Origin: Oscillatoriaceae cyanobacterium M7585_C2015_266
GTDB lineage: Bacteria; Cyanobacteriota; Cyanobacteriia; Cyanobacteriales; Oscillatoriaceae
DNA: 64,000 bases
Assembly (NCBI GenBank): GCA_015295835.1
Contig: DVEG01000026.1
Span: 210,906-274,905, forward strand
Direction of reading: 5' to 3'
Made by a program: the position numbers and the translations under genes. The notes under the pieces were generated by a model. It was not told the DNA's origin. It did not search any database and saw nothing but the letters and a program-made list of their open reading frames with translations. Shown piece after piece: positions 54,503 to 63,413 of the stretch (positions within the stretch are counted from its first letter, which is position 1; each line of letters opens with the position of its first letter).

Positions 54503-54797
54503 ACAATTAGACAAACAAACACTGCGATTAAATTCGGAAAGACTTTGCCCTCTATTGTATAGATTTAGCTGAGCCTGCTTAGTTGTTTCTCCGTAAAAAT
54601 ACTGAAAAGTAAGCGTCTATCTAATATTTTATCACCATCCCTACCATTAAGAGTTATTTTAAGACTCTTCCCATATTTACACAAATAAGTCAAAATAGAA
54701 ATAGAAGGCTAAGGGCCAAAAACTACTCCCCAATATCCAATCCAGAACAGCTAGTTTTATCTGATGCACGTTTACTTACTTCTTAACAGTTCATGTG

Positions 54798-55595
54798 ATG
54801 GCCACTACCAGGAACGTTTTAAATTTAAATCACGTTCGCTCCCCTAGCATTCTCGCACAACTTCCCCCAGCAGCACGAGAATGGGTAGAAAGTCTGCCTT
54901 GGGAAGAGCGCCGCTACGTTCTCTCCCTATCCCACCTCATCTGTGCCGCTCCCCCAGAGCAGCAAGCTGAATTTTTAGATGAATATACCGCAGATGGCTT
55001 GGTATCCAGATTACTTCAAGATCGAGATACTAAAGAAAAAGTCACAATCTATTTGAAAAAATTTCGTATAAATAATGACTTAAGTGAGGCAGTAATACGA
55101 GATTATATCAGACAATTTTATATTCACTCGGCTCAAGACGTGCGCCGTCAGCCCGATTTGTATTTGGAAGCCGCCTTGCGCTTGGTGATGAGCACCGAAG
55201 AACAAAACCACGTCTTTAATTATATTCTCGGTTTTGAATTGCTCAAAATGATGTTCAAAATGAGCTGGGCAGAACACGAAAGATTGTACCGTCTACAAAA
55301 AAATCAGGAAGAATTTATCGCAACTTATATTAAGCCAATTCAACACGCCCACGAAGTAAATGGGATTATTCGACCAAAAAAATATGATAAAAAGTTTTTT
55401 GCTAAAAGGGATTATTTTGTCCAAAAACCTCAAATATCAGAAAAAAAATTGATCGAGCTGGTAATGGCGACATTTACTACCGATACAGTCAGCTATTTGG
55501 GCTTCTCAATCATCCGCCATCTCAGATCTCTGGAATTTGACTACGATTATATTTTCAACGGCAACGAAGAACCAGAAGCAATATTTGCAGTTTAA
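54798..55595 (+). CDS. Conserved cyanobacterial protein of unknown function
   Basis: 265 residues from ATG 54798 (or one residue earlier). LPPAAREWVESLPWEERRYV, LDEYTADGLVSRLLQDRDTK and IRQFYIHSAQDVRRQPDLYL are blocks I recall from orthologues in many cyanobacteria, some misnamed as cobyrinic acid synthase. It is soluble, helix-rich, and has no catalytic motif I can identify. It lies before a GNAT acetyltransferase gene (74 bp, very AT-rich spacer). Confidence 0.65.
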   Translation: MATTRNVLNLNHVRSPSILAQLPPAAREWVESLPWEERRYVLSLSHLICAAPPEQQAEFLDEYTADGLVSRLLQDRDTKEKVTIYLKKFRINNDLSEAVIRDYIRQFYIHSAQDVRRQPDLYLEAALRLVMSTEEQNHVFNYILGFELLKMMFKMSWAEHERLYRLQKNQEEFIATYIKPIQHAHEVNGIIRPKKYDKKFFAKRDYFVQKPQISEKKLIELVMATFTTDTVSYLGFSIIRHLRSLEFDYDYIFNGNEEPEAIFAV

Positions 55596-55669
55596 AAATA
55601 TAAAAAATAAAAAATTTTTATAAATTTTATATTATTTTTTATAATTAATCAGATGCCAGAGATAGACGT

Positions 55670-56311
55670 ATGAAGACTAAATATTTACAAATAATAGAAA
55701 TAACTGATGTCAGCAATCCAGATTTCAAAGAAGCCCTAAAAATTTATATAGATTCTTTTCCGGCAAACGAACGCCAAGCTCCCTCTGTCATAGAAAAAAG
55801 AGTCGCCGATAAAGTTTCTCGCTTGTTAGTAGGAAAGTGGGAAGATAAAGTTAATTGCATGGCGTTATTATATGAGTTAAAAAATGAAGAGTTTATACTC
55901 TTGGAATATCTTGGAACTGACGCAAATTACAGAAGTAAGGGGCTGGGCTCGAAAATGATGGGTTATATTTCAAAAGTTGTGGAGAAATTACAAAAAACGC
56001 TGATAATAGAAGTGGAGAATCCTAATTTTGGCAAAAATAGAGAAGAAAAAGAAAGACGAATTCGGTTTTACAAAAGGGTAGGAGCAAAATTATTGAAAGG
56101 AGTGAGATACGTGGTTCCACCTTTAGACGGGAGCGAACCGATTGAGATGAACTTAATGTTTTTGCCAAATTATGGGAATGGTAAAATACCGGGAGCAATG
56201 CTGCAAGAGGTGATTGCACAAATTTATGAAGAAATTTACAATCGCCCTCGCAGCGATCAACTGTTGCAATCGTTTATTAATGATATAAGCGAAACAGTCG
56301 AGCTAGAGTAA
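55670..56311 (+). CDS. GNAT family acetyltransferase
   Basis: 213 residues. The acetyl-CoA motif A is LEYLGTDANYRSKGLGSKMM, after a beta strand (FILLEYLG) and before IRFYKRVGAKLLKGVRYVVP (motif B-like). The N-terminal half has IYIDSFPANERQAPS. Substrate unknown. It is 74 bp after the preceding gene and 13 bp before the phosphopantetheinyl transferase, so all three may be co-transcribed. Confidence 0.85.
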   Translation: MKTKYLQIIEITDVSNPDFKEALKIYIDSFPANERQAPSVIEKRVADKVSRLLVGKWEDKVNCMALLYELKNEEFILLEYLGTDANYRSKGLGSKMMGYISKVVEKLQKTLIIEVENPNFGKNREEKERRIRFYKRVGAKLLKGVRYVVPPLDGSEPIEMNLMFLPNYGNGKIPGAMLQEVIAQIYEEIYNRPRSDQLLQSFINDISETVELE

Positions 56312-56324
56312 GAGATTTACCTAC

Positions 56325-57065
56325 GTGTGTACTTTGTGTACTTGGCAATTACCTCCAAAAAATATATCACTGTCGGGGGATATTGTTCACGTCTGGCGGG
56401 CTGAACTCGATCAAACTGTACAGATGCGGGAGCGCTTGGCGGCAGTGCTGTCAGAAGACGAGTTGCAAAGGGCTGAGGGTTTTTATTTGGATCGCGATCG
56501 CCACCGCTTTATAGTCGGGCGTGGCATTCTGAGAACAATTCTTGCTCGTTATTTAAACAAAGAAGCTAGAGAAATAAAGTTTTGTTATGGCTGCCGAGGC
56601 AAGCCCGCTCTGGCAAACAGTAACAAGCAGCTATATTTTAACGTGTCGCACTCCGGAGGAATCGCCCTCTATGCAATCGCCCACAAGCGAGAAGTTGGTA
56701 TCGATATCGAGCAAATTCGGGAAATGCCCGACGCTGTTGCGATCGCAACTCAGTTTTTCTCAGAACGAGAAAATGCCGCCCTTTACGCCCTGCCTGCAGA
56801 ACAAAGACTACAAGCATTTTTTCACGCTTGGACTCGCAAAGAAGCATATCTCAAGGCAAAGGGCGACGGATTGGCGCAACCACTAAACTCCGTTGAAGTG
56901 TCTTTGGCTCCAGGAGAACCCGCCCAATTGCTTCGGATTGATGGCTCCCCCGCTGCTGCCAGCCGTTGGGCGCTCGCAGATATTAACCCTGCCCCCGGCT
57001 TTGCCGCTGCCCTCGCCACAGAAGCCGGCAATTTTTCTCTCGCCTACTGGCAGTGGCAGAGCTAA
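56325..57065 (+). CDS. 4'-Phosphopantetheinyl transferase (Sfp/HetI-like)
   Basis: 246 residues, GTG start at 56325. The family motifs are GRGILRTILARYL, GKPALA, FNVSHSGG, VGIDIEQI (metal-binding D and E) and FHAWTRKEAYLKAKGDG. It transfers phosphopantetheine from CoA to carrier proteins of fatty-acid, polyketide and peptide synthases. No PKS or NRPS is in this window, so it probably serves targets elsewhere; cyanobacteria often have a single Sfp-type enzyme. It is convergent with cysK, 7 bp apart. Confidence 0.9.
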   Translation: MCTLCTWQLPPKNISLSGDIVHVWRAELDQTVQMRERLAAVLSEDELQRAEGFYLDRDRHRFIVGRGILRTILARYLNKEAREIKFCYGCRGKPALANSNKQLYFNVSHSGGIALYAIAHKREVGIDIEQIREMPDAVAIATQFFSERENAALYALPAEQRLQAFFHAWTRKEAYLKAKGDGLAQPLNSVEVSLAPGEPAQLLRIDGSPAAASRWALADINPAPGFAAALATEAGNFSLAYWQWQS

Positions 57066-57072
57066 ACCCACC

Positions 57073-58050
57073 TTAAACATCAGGCAACAGCCCCTTTGCC
57101 GCTAACCACTCCCGGTTATAAAGTCGCGACTGATAACGAGCACCGCCATCGCAGAGTACCGTCACAATCCTATGACCCGGCCCCATTTCTTTAGCCAGAG
57201 CCACCGCTGCTCCTACATTAATCCCTACCGAGCCGCCCATAAACAACCCATCTTTTCTTAACAGTTGGTAAATTACCCGCACCGCTTCCCTATCGTCGAT
57301 CCGAATAGCATCGTCTATAGGTGCTCCTTGCATATTTGCCGTCACCCGACTATTACCAATGCCTTCGGTAATTGAACTTCCTTCTATTTTAATTTCTCCC
57401 GTCTTAACATAACTATAAAGCCCACTCCCCATCGGATCGGCAACGACACATTTTATTTTCGGGTTCTTTTCTTTCAAAAACATAGCTACCCCTGCATAGG
57501 TGCCGCCAGTGCCCGTTGCCGCAACCCAGGCATCCACTTTCCCATCTGTCTGTGTCCAGATTTCTGGCCCTGTTGTCTCGTAATGCGCCTGTCGGTTGGC
57601 TAAATTATCAAACTGATTCGCCCAAATGGCGTTTTCCATCTCCGCCGCCAGCCTACCTGAAAGTTTGACGTAATTATTGGGATCTTTGTAGGGCACTGCT
57701 GGCACGGTTCTCACTTCCGCCCCTAGAGTTCTCAAAGTGTCGATTTTTTCTTGGGATTGGGTTTCGGGAATAATAATCAGGCACTTATAGCCTTTGGCAT
57801 TGCAAATGTGTGCCAGCCCAATACCTGTATTGCCCGCCGTTCCCTCAACAACAGTGCCACCGGGTTTGAGTAAGCCTTTTTCTTCGGCATCTTTGATTAT
57901 GTATAGGGCAGCTCGATCTTTCACGGAGCCGCCGGGATTGAGAAATTCTGCTTTGCCTAGTATTTCGCAACCTGTCTCTTCGCTAAAGCTGTTTAGCCGA
58001 ATCAGTGGAGTGTTGCCCACGGTTCCCACAAACCCGTTTTTGATATCCAT
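57073..58050 (-). CDS. cysK: Cysteine synthase A
   Basis: 325 residues from MDIKNGFVGTVGNTPLIRL (ATG 58050; a start two residues earlier is possible). PLP binds K44 in NPGGSVKDRAA; the phosphate loop is GTAGNTGIGL and the substrate loop VAATGTGGTYAG. It makes cysteine from O-acetylserine and sulfide. The protein ends in the ~25-residue extension YQSRLYNREWLAAKG of a known long subtype. Monocistronic. Confidence 0.92.
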   Translation of the reverse strand: MDIKNGFVGTVGNTPLIRLNSFSEETGCEILGKAEFLNPGGSVKDRAALYIIKDAEEKGLLKPGGTVVEGTAGNTGIGLAHICNAKGYKCLIIIPETQSQEKIDTLRTLGAEVRTVPAVPYKDPNNYVKLSGRLAAEMENAIWANQFDNLANRQAHYETTGPEIWTQTDGKVDAWVAATGTGGTYAGVAMFLKEKNPKIKCVVADPMGSGLYSYVKTGEIKIEGSSITEGIGNSRVTANMQGAPIDDAIRIDDREAVRVIYQLLRKDGLFMGGSVGINVGAAVALAKEMGPGHRIVTVLCDGGARYQSRLYNREWLAAKGLLPDV

Positions 58051-58258
58051 GCGCAATTTACCTGGTAATTTTCTTTAAAAAATTATCTCCGAACGCGTCG
58101 GCATGATTTATACTTTATTTCAATCTTAATTCCCCTACCTCTATTATTACTCGTACAAACTTTCGTTTTTTACCAAATTTTGTTCAGAACGCTCCGCTAG
58201 TCGCAATTGAACAGGTAAAACTCAAAAAAAATAGTCATCTGTCATTTCCATTTAAATA

Positions 58259-58292
58259 AATAATGTAGGGAAATAACTCTCCCTACATTATT
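58259..58292. terminator. 12-bp hairpin downstream of the peroxiredoxin gene
   Basis: AATAATGTAGGG (58259–58270) pairs with CCCTACATTATT (58281–58292). It lies ~50 bp beyond the minus-strand peroxiredoxin stop and is followed on that strand by TATTTAAA. A terminator role is likely. Confidence 0.6.
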
Positions 58293-58344
58293 ATATTTAA
58301 TGCTATGCAGTATTGCACACTATTTTTGATTGGTTTTGCCCAAT

Positions 58345-58983
58345 TTATTTGTTTGGCTGAGGAGTAAGCCGCAGGTAGGGTTTGATAACTTTGTAACCCT
58401 TGGGAAATTTTTCTTCTAATTCTTTCGGATCTTGGATTGAGGGGAGAATCACACAATCTTCCCCGTCTTTCCAATTAGCAGGAGTGGCAACGCTGTATTT
58501 GTCTGTCAACTGTAACGAATCAATCACCCGTAGCAATTCGTCAAAATTACGCCCGGTGCTAGCAGGATAGGTGAGCGTCAGACGCAGTTTTTTATTGGGA
58601 TCGATGATAAAAACCGTACGAACGGTTAAGTCGCTGAGCGAATTCGGGTGAATCATGTCGTAGAGGTTAGCCACTTTGCGATCCGCATCGGCGAGGATTG
58701 GGTAGTCAAGACTGACGTTTTGAGTTTCTTCAATGTCTTTTATCCAACCAAGGTGAGATTCTACGTCATCCACGCTCAGCGCTATTACCTTGACATTGCG
58801 TTTATCGAATTCGGGTTTAAGACGGGCGACTACGCCAAGTTCGGTTGTGCAGACAGGGGTGTAATCCTTGGGATGGGAGAATAACACTACCCAACTATCC
58901 CCTGCCCATTCGTAAAAGTTGATTTCACCCTGAGAGGAGGCTTGGGTGAAGTTGGGTACTGTATCGCCTAAACGGAGAGCCAT
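58345..58983 (-). CDS. 1-Cys peroxiredoxin (Prx6 type)
   Basis: 212 residues from MALRLGDTVPNF (ATG 58983), the family start; the frame opens earlier but without homology. The peroxidatic C45 lies in PKDYTPVCTTELG; no resolving Cys is in the expected place, so 1-Cys chemistry fits. The C-terminal dimer domain has NWKDGEDCVILPS. It reduces peroxides in the cytoplasm. Monocistronic. Confidence 0.92.
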   Translation of the reverse strand: MALRLGDTVPNFTQASSQGEINFYEWAGDSWVVLFSHPKDYTPVCTTELGVVARLKPEFDKRNVKVIALSVDDVESHLGWIKDIEETQNVSLDYPILADADRKVANLYDMIHPNSLSDLTVRTVFIIDPNKKLRLTLTYPASTGRNFDELLRVIDSLQLTDKYSVATPANWKDGEDCVILPSIQDPKELEEKFPKGYKVIKPYLRLTPQPNK

Positions 58984-59115
58984 AGTTAGTTTCCTGTTAT
59001 TTTGAACACAAAAATATTTTATCCACAAAACTACGGTTTTCCTACCGTGCTTTAGATGATTTTTATATTTTTAATTGACAATTGCTAATTTGTAATAATC
59101 AAGAACAAAAAAACA

Positions 59116-59469
59116 ATGAGTCTATTGCAACCAAATTGTTGTATTAGTAATATCGAGAAAGACAATTTCAGTCTAAAAAGACTCGCTGTGTTTCAACTAA
59201 TATATCCTATAGTAAAAGCAATTCAGCCGTTTTTAGTTCCCATTTGTTTTGTGAGCGCCTGGATATTTATACTGGCTGTGAGTTGGAGTATTTATAGGGC
59301 GATCGCAACAACAATTGCCAGTGCCAAGCGTATGCACCAAATCCCGTGTTCTCACTGCGTATTTTTTACTAACGACTACCGCCTCAAGTGTCCAGTACAA
59401 CCAAAGATAGCCCTCACAGAAGAGGCAATCGGCTGTCTCGACTACCGCCAGAAACAGACGATGAGATAA
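59116..59469 (+). CDS. Small membrane protein with four-Cys C-terminal motif
   Basis: 117 residues. Two hydrophobic stretches (~27–45 and ~45–65) precede a cytoplasmic-like tail with IPCSHCVFFTNDYRLKCPVQP and AIGCLDY. The four cysteines (C-x2-C, then C and C) could bind a metal or Fe–S cluster. I recall orthologues in other cyanobacteria without function. The convergent zinc dehydrogenase gene is 3 bp away. Confidence 0.65.
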   Translation: MSLLQPNCCISNIEKDNFSLKRLAVFQLIYPIVKAIQPFLVPICFVSAWIFILAVSWSIYRAIATTIASAKRMHQIPCSHCVFFTNDYRLKCPVQPKIALTEEAIGCLDYRQKQTMR

Positions 59470-59472
59470 AAA

Positions 59473-60435
59473 TCAAGAAGCGACGGCGATATCAAGTAAA
59501 ACTTTCAAAACCCCAGGCTCTTGCGCACGGTTAAAAGCAGCGAGCGCCTCATCTAAAGGATAGCGATCGCTAATCAGGGGCTTGACATCCACTTGATTTT
59601 GTGAAAGCAATTCAATTGCTTTTGAAAAAGGACCACAGCGAGAGCCAATAAGGGTAATTTCATCCACGACAATTGCAGAAATATCCAAACTCAAACGAGC
59701 GGCATAGGTACTTTTAAGAACAAGAATACCACGCGCTCGCAAAGCACGACGAGCAATATCAAATCCTTCCGGATTACCAGTACACTCTACTGCGATGTCA
59801 AAAGCCCGGTTAGCGACTGCATCAACAAAGCCAGTTTTAATGCCCCGCGCCTCCAAAATTGCCAACTTGTTGGCGTGACGCCCCACCACCAGCAAATCAC
59901 AACCAGTCAGCGCCAACGTCTGCGCCACCAATTGTCCCAACTTGCCATCTCCAACCACCAGTACCCGCTGCTCAGAAGTCACCCTTATCTGCTCCTGGAT
60001 TTCTAAAGCTGCTGCCAGCGGTTCGGTAAAAGTTGCCGCATCTGTATCGACATTATCAGGCACGCGGTGCAGATTAACCACAGGTAGGCAGAGATATTCA
60101 GCAAAAGCACCATCACGATTGACGATACCAACAACAGTACGGTTTTCACAGTGAGTTGGTACGCCAGAGCGACAGAAACGGCACTGAGAGCAGGCAGCAT
60201 TGATTTCGCCAACAACGCGCTGGTTGAGCAAATTTTCTGGACCTTGTTCGACGATGCCGACAAATTCGTGGCCTAAAATACCACGAAAGGGATAGTAGCC
60301 CTTAATAAGTTCTAAGTCAGTGTTACAAATGCCAGCTTGCAGTACGCGCACGAGGGCTTCTCCAGGCGGCGGAGAAGGAATAGGAAGATCGGTTTTTAGT
60401 TGTAGTTGCTTGTTTTCCAGCCAAAGTGCTTTCAT
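59473..60435 (-). CDS. Zinc-dependent medium-chain dehydrogenase
   Basis: 320 residues, MDR family. Catalytic zinc ligands C37 (AGICNTDLE) and H55-E56 (GILGHEFVG); the structural-zinc Cys cluster is CSQCRFCRSGVPTHC (four Cys). The Rossmann motif is VLVVGDGKLGQL. It oxidises an alcohol or reduces a ketone with NAD(P). Cyanobacterial members have no fixed substrate. Intact. Confidence 0.85.
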   Translation of the reverse strand: MKALWLENKQLQLKTDLPIPSPPPGEALVRVLQAGICNTDLELIKGYYPFRGILGHEFVGIVEQGPENLLNQRVVGEINAACSQCRFCRSGVPTHCENRTVVGIVNRDGAFAEYLCLPVVNLHRVPDNVDTDAATFTEPLAAALEIQEQIRVTSEQRVLVVGDGKLGQLVAQTLALTGCDLLVVGRHANKLAILEARGIKTGFVDAVANRAFDIAVECTGNPEGFDIARRALRARGILVLKSTYAARLSLDISAIVVDEITLIGSRCGPFSKAIELLSQNQVDVKPLISDRYPLDEALAAFNRAQEPGVLKVLLDIAVAS

Positions 60436-60564
60436 AGTTAGGGGGCTTTAATAATCTTTGTTTTTAGCTCCTTTTTAGCTGATTTTAGTCATGACTCTCG
60501 TTTAGGGTAGAGAGCGATCGCATTTTGCACAATCCCACGGGCATAGGCAAAATAGAATAGATTT

Positions 60565-61446
60565 ATGAAAAGAAACGCGCTAGCCAAACTCTGGGCATGT
60601 TCTCTTGGCATCCTGCTGCTGTGTGCCAGCCCTGTTGAAGCCCAAAGAATTACCAGCCCCCTACAGCAGCAAACCTATACCCGGCAAGAGGTTTTGCGAG
60701 AACTAGCCAAAGCCAATGTTATATACTTGGGAGAAACACACGACAGCGTCAAAGATCACAAAGCACAACTGGACATCATTCGGGAATTGCACCGGAAAAA
60801 TCCTAAAATCGCGATCGCGATGGAAATGTTCCAGCGCCCTTTTCAGAAAGTACTCAACCGATATTTGGCTGGCGAATTGACAGAAGAGCAGCTTGTTGAG
60901 CAAACTGAGTACAATCAACGTTGGGGTTTTCCTTGGGAATATTACGCGCCAATATTACGCTTTGCTTTAGAAAATCAACTGCCAGTATTAGCTATAAATA
61001 CACCTACAGAGATAACGCGAAAAGTTGCGCGCATGGGATTAGAAAGTTTAACTGAACAAGAGCGGCGCTACATTCCTCCTTTTGATGAAATTCGTACTGA
61101 CAATGCCGAGTACCGCCAAAAGTTGTTAGAAGTTTTCAAACTGCACGCCGAGTTGGGTAAAGGTTTTAGCGATGGTTTTGATCGCTTTTTTCTCGCCCAA
61201 GTCGTGTGGGATGAAACAATGGCAGAAGTAATCGCACAGTTTGCGCTCGCTAATCCAGATTATCAAATCATCGTTATCGCAGGTCAAGGGCATATTCAAT
61301 ATGGGCACGGCATTCCCAGCCGCGTGCAGCGACGCATCGGCTCTGAAAATTTCTTGCAGCGCCTGATATTGCTCAATCCCGCTCCTGAAATCCTATCTGA
61401 CAAAGATAAGAGAATTGCCGATTATTTTTGGGAAAATGCAGATTGA
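60565..61446 (+). CDS. ChaN-like family exported protein
   Basis: 293 residues. A signal peptide (ALAKLWACSLGILLLCASPVEA) precedes the ChaN-like/EreA-type domain: ANVIYLGETHDSVKDHKAQL, IAMEMFQRPFQ, YNQRWGFPWEYYAPILRFA and VIAGQGHIQYGHGIP. ChaN from Campylobacter binds heme, and the conserved histidines could do so here. It is periplasmic or membrane-attached. Monocistronic. Confidence 0.8.
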   Translation: MKRNALAKLWACSLGILLLCASPVEAQRITSPLQQQTYTRQEVLRELAKANVIYLGETHDSVKDHKAQLDIIRELHRKNPKIAIAMEMFQRPFQKVLNRYLAGELTEEQLVEQTEYNQRWGFPWEYYAPILRFALENQLPVLAINTPTEITRKVARMGLESLTEQERRYIPPFDEIRTDNAEYRQKLLEVFKLHAELGKGFSDGFDRFFLAQVVWDETMAEVIAQFALANPDYQIIVIAGQGHIQYGHGIPSRVQRRIGSENFLQRLILLNPAPEILSDKDKRIADYFWENAD

Positions 61447-61578
61447 AGGTAATGTTGGCTATTTTACAAGATGCGAGCGCTGATATTACTCGTTTTTATT
61501 ATATCCGGTGGGATGGTATTTACTTGCACTGCAAATTAAGGCATAATAGTTTTGACCAATCTCTGAGTGCAAGAACCC

Positions 61579-61863
61579 ATGCCCAAAGCTGTATGGAACG
61601 GTGCTGTTTTAGCCGAAAGCGATAACTGTCAGATTGTGGAAGGGAATTATTATTTTCCCCCCGATTCCATAAACCGTCAGTATTTTACTGAAAGTGACAC
61701 ACACACTACCTGTTCCTGGAAAGGGGTTGCTAGTTACTATAATATTGAAGTAAACGGACAACTCAATAAAGATGCTGCTTGGTACTATCCCGAACCAAAG
61801 GAAAAAGCCAAACACATTGCTGGATATGTTGCGTTTTGGAAAGGCGTGAAAATCGAGCAGTAA
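61579..61863 (+). CDS. DUF427 domain protein
   Basis: 94 residues from ATG 61579 (MPKAVWNGAVLAESDN). DUF427 signatures are PKAVWNGAVLAESD, NYYFPPDSI, HTTCSWKGVASYYNI and AAWYYPEP, ending VAFWKGVKIE. Single small beta domain, soluble; function unknown. A little upstream is the ChaN-like gene. Confidence 0.85.
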   Translation: MPKAVWNGAVLAESDNCQIVEGNYYFPPDSINRQYFTESDTHTTCSWKGVASYYNIEVNGQLNKDAAWYYPEPKEKAKHIAGYVAFWKGVKIEQ

Positions 61864-62039
61864 TATCTAGCAAAACATCTATAAAATCTGCTTTTATATA
61901 ATATTCCGGTTTCATCATATAGATGCTACTGGAAGCCACGCTCGCTTCTAAAAAAGCGGTAATCGGCTCCTGGTTTTACTGTACAGCAGCCGACGCCAAT
62001 GAGCGGTAAAATTGATAGATAGATTTTTCCTGGGAATAG

Positions 62040-62811
62040 CTAATTAGTGACAGCGCAGCGCCGCCTTTCTTCCTGAACTAGGGCAAGATTGCGCTGAGTA
62101 ATAGCCCATTCTTGAGGGAAGGCATCTAGGGTATAAACTTTCAAGGCCTTTTCATAGCAAGTGATCGCTCGCTCTAGATTTTCTAGACGATTACCCTTGA
62201 CGCGATCGCTATAAGCCACAGCTAGATTATTTTGCGTACCCGCCCACACTTCCGGGTAAACATCAGGGCTGAAAACGCTCTTCCGCTATTTCATAACCAA
62301 CAATAGCGATTTCCAAATTATTTCCCTTATCCCCCATAGGAAACTGCTGAATTAGATTGCTAAAATTACCAATTGTTCCTGCAATTCCCTGACTCTCCTC
62401 CAATCCTGCTTGTGGCAAAGCCAACGCCGCCCAACTTCGCAACAATTGTGCAAAAAAAGTATCAAGCTTATCTAGATTCTTTGACAGTAGAGGGTAAACA
62501 ACTTGGGGTTCAGGATTTTCCGACACAAGCTGCAAGACTTCCCCCATAAAATTAAAATATTCCTGTGGCGAAAGCAAAGATGCTCCTTGCTCCACTGCCC
62601 CACCCAATTGAATTGAGAGTTCTTGCAAAAACTCAGCCGCCTCTAGATTGCCATCCTCAGCAAGCTTAGCTGCCACCAGCTCCATCGTCTGCAATAACCC
62701 CTTATCAATTAGCTCCAGGTTAGCATTTAAAATCTGCGGCTCTTCTCCACCCTCACAAGTCAGCAGCCTTTCAATCAGCGCCAGGTAGGCTTCGATGCGT
62801 TGTTCGTTCAT
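62040..62811 (-). pseudogene. TPR/CHAT-type protein remnant, frameshifted and truncated
   Basis: The frame from ATG 62811 (MNEQRIEAYLALIERLLTC) follows the start typical of large cyanobacterial TPR/CHAT proteins (PQILNANLELIDKGLLQTME, VYPLLSKNLDKLDTFFAQLL, GNFSNLIQQFP), reaches ERFQP and stops. Removing one G from GGG at 62266–62268 joins it to DVYPEVWAGTQNNLAVAYSD and two TPR units ending RRRCAVTN. The later TPRs and the CHAT protease domain found in relatives are absent. It is thus a damaged remnant, next to a probable IS end. Confidence 0.75.
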
Positions 62812-62847
62812 TAAAATAGGCTCCATTAGCGGGCACATTTATTATCA

Positions 62848-63000
62848 CTTGACACTCCTGCCGACTTCTTAGTCGGGGGATTCTTACGTAGTCTATAAAC
62901 AGACTCGTAAAGGCGTTTGCCCAGCCCCTAATCTGAAAGCTAGTTTCCTTGCGGATTTTTCACCGCTGTAGGTCATGGTTTTAATATAATAACTAAAAAG
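62848..63000 (-). mobile_element. Probable IS200/IS605-type (TnpB) right-end remnant
   Basis: On the minus strand the sequence reads GAATCCCC, then CGACTaagaAGTCG, then GGAGTGTCAAG (about 62850–62888). That hairpin with flanking blocks is the usual 3' end of cyanobacterial IS200/IS605 TnpB elements as I remember them. The adjoining DNA up to ~63000 gives only short broken frames, so no transposase gene remains. The exact left limit is uncertain. Confidence 0.5.
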
Positions 63001-63203
63001 CGACCATTATAGCCACAGACTTCGCTACCAAGCTAATCTGTGATATCGCCAGTAGTCACAAACAGAAGGTGTGGGAGCCGGGATTAGGGGTAAGGGGGCT
63101 AGAAGGCAGACAAATTTTCTGTGGGCAGGTTTGTTAATTAAAATTTACAATCTAAAATTGCACTAATTGCTATAAGCTCTGCTATGATGAAAGAGGACAT
63201 AAA

Positions 63204-63285
63204 GCGGATGTGGCGGAATTGGCAGACGCGCCAGATTTAGGTTCTGGTTCCGAAAGGAGTGAAGGTTCAAGTCCTTTCATCCGCA
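63204..63285 (+). tRNA. trnL-UAG: tRNA-Leu(TAG)
   Basis: An 82-nt class II tRNA with a long variable arm. The acceptor stem is GCGGATG (63204–63210) with CATCCGC (63278–63284). The anticodon arm CCAGA-TTTAGGT-TCTGG gives TAG at 63238–63240. The T arm contains GGTTCAAGTCC, the discriminator is A, as in leucine tRNAs, and CCA is not encoded. Confidence 0.95.
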
Positions 63286-63413
63286 TCTCGGAGGGGAGGT
63301 AGCATAAATTAAAATATTTGTCAAGCTTACCAAATTCGCGAAAAAAAACAACCCTCTCTCAAAAGAAAGAGGATTTTTAAAAAACCTGCGAGAAAGCCTG
63401 GATAAGTTCAGGG

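Noticed and set aside
56325..57065. Phosphopantetheinyl transferase as the edge of a PKS/NRPS cluster
   Set aside because: The neighbours are a GNAT protein and cysteine synthase; no carrier protein or synthase is present.
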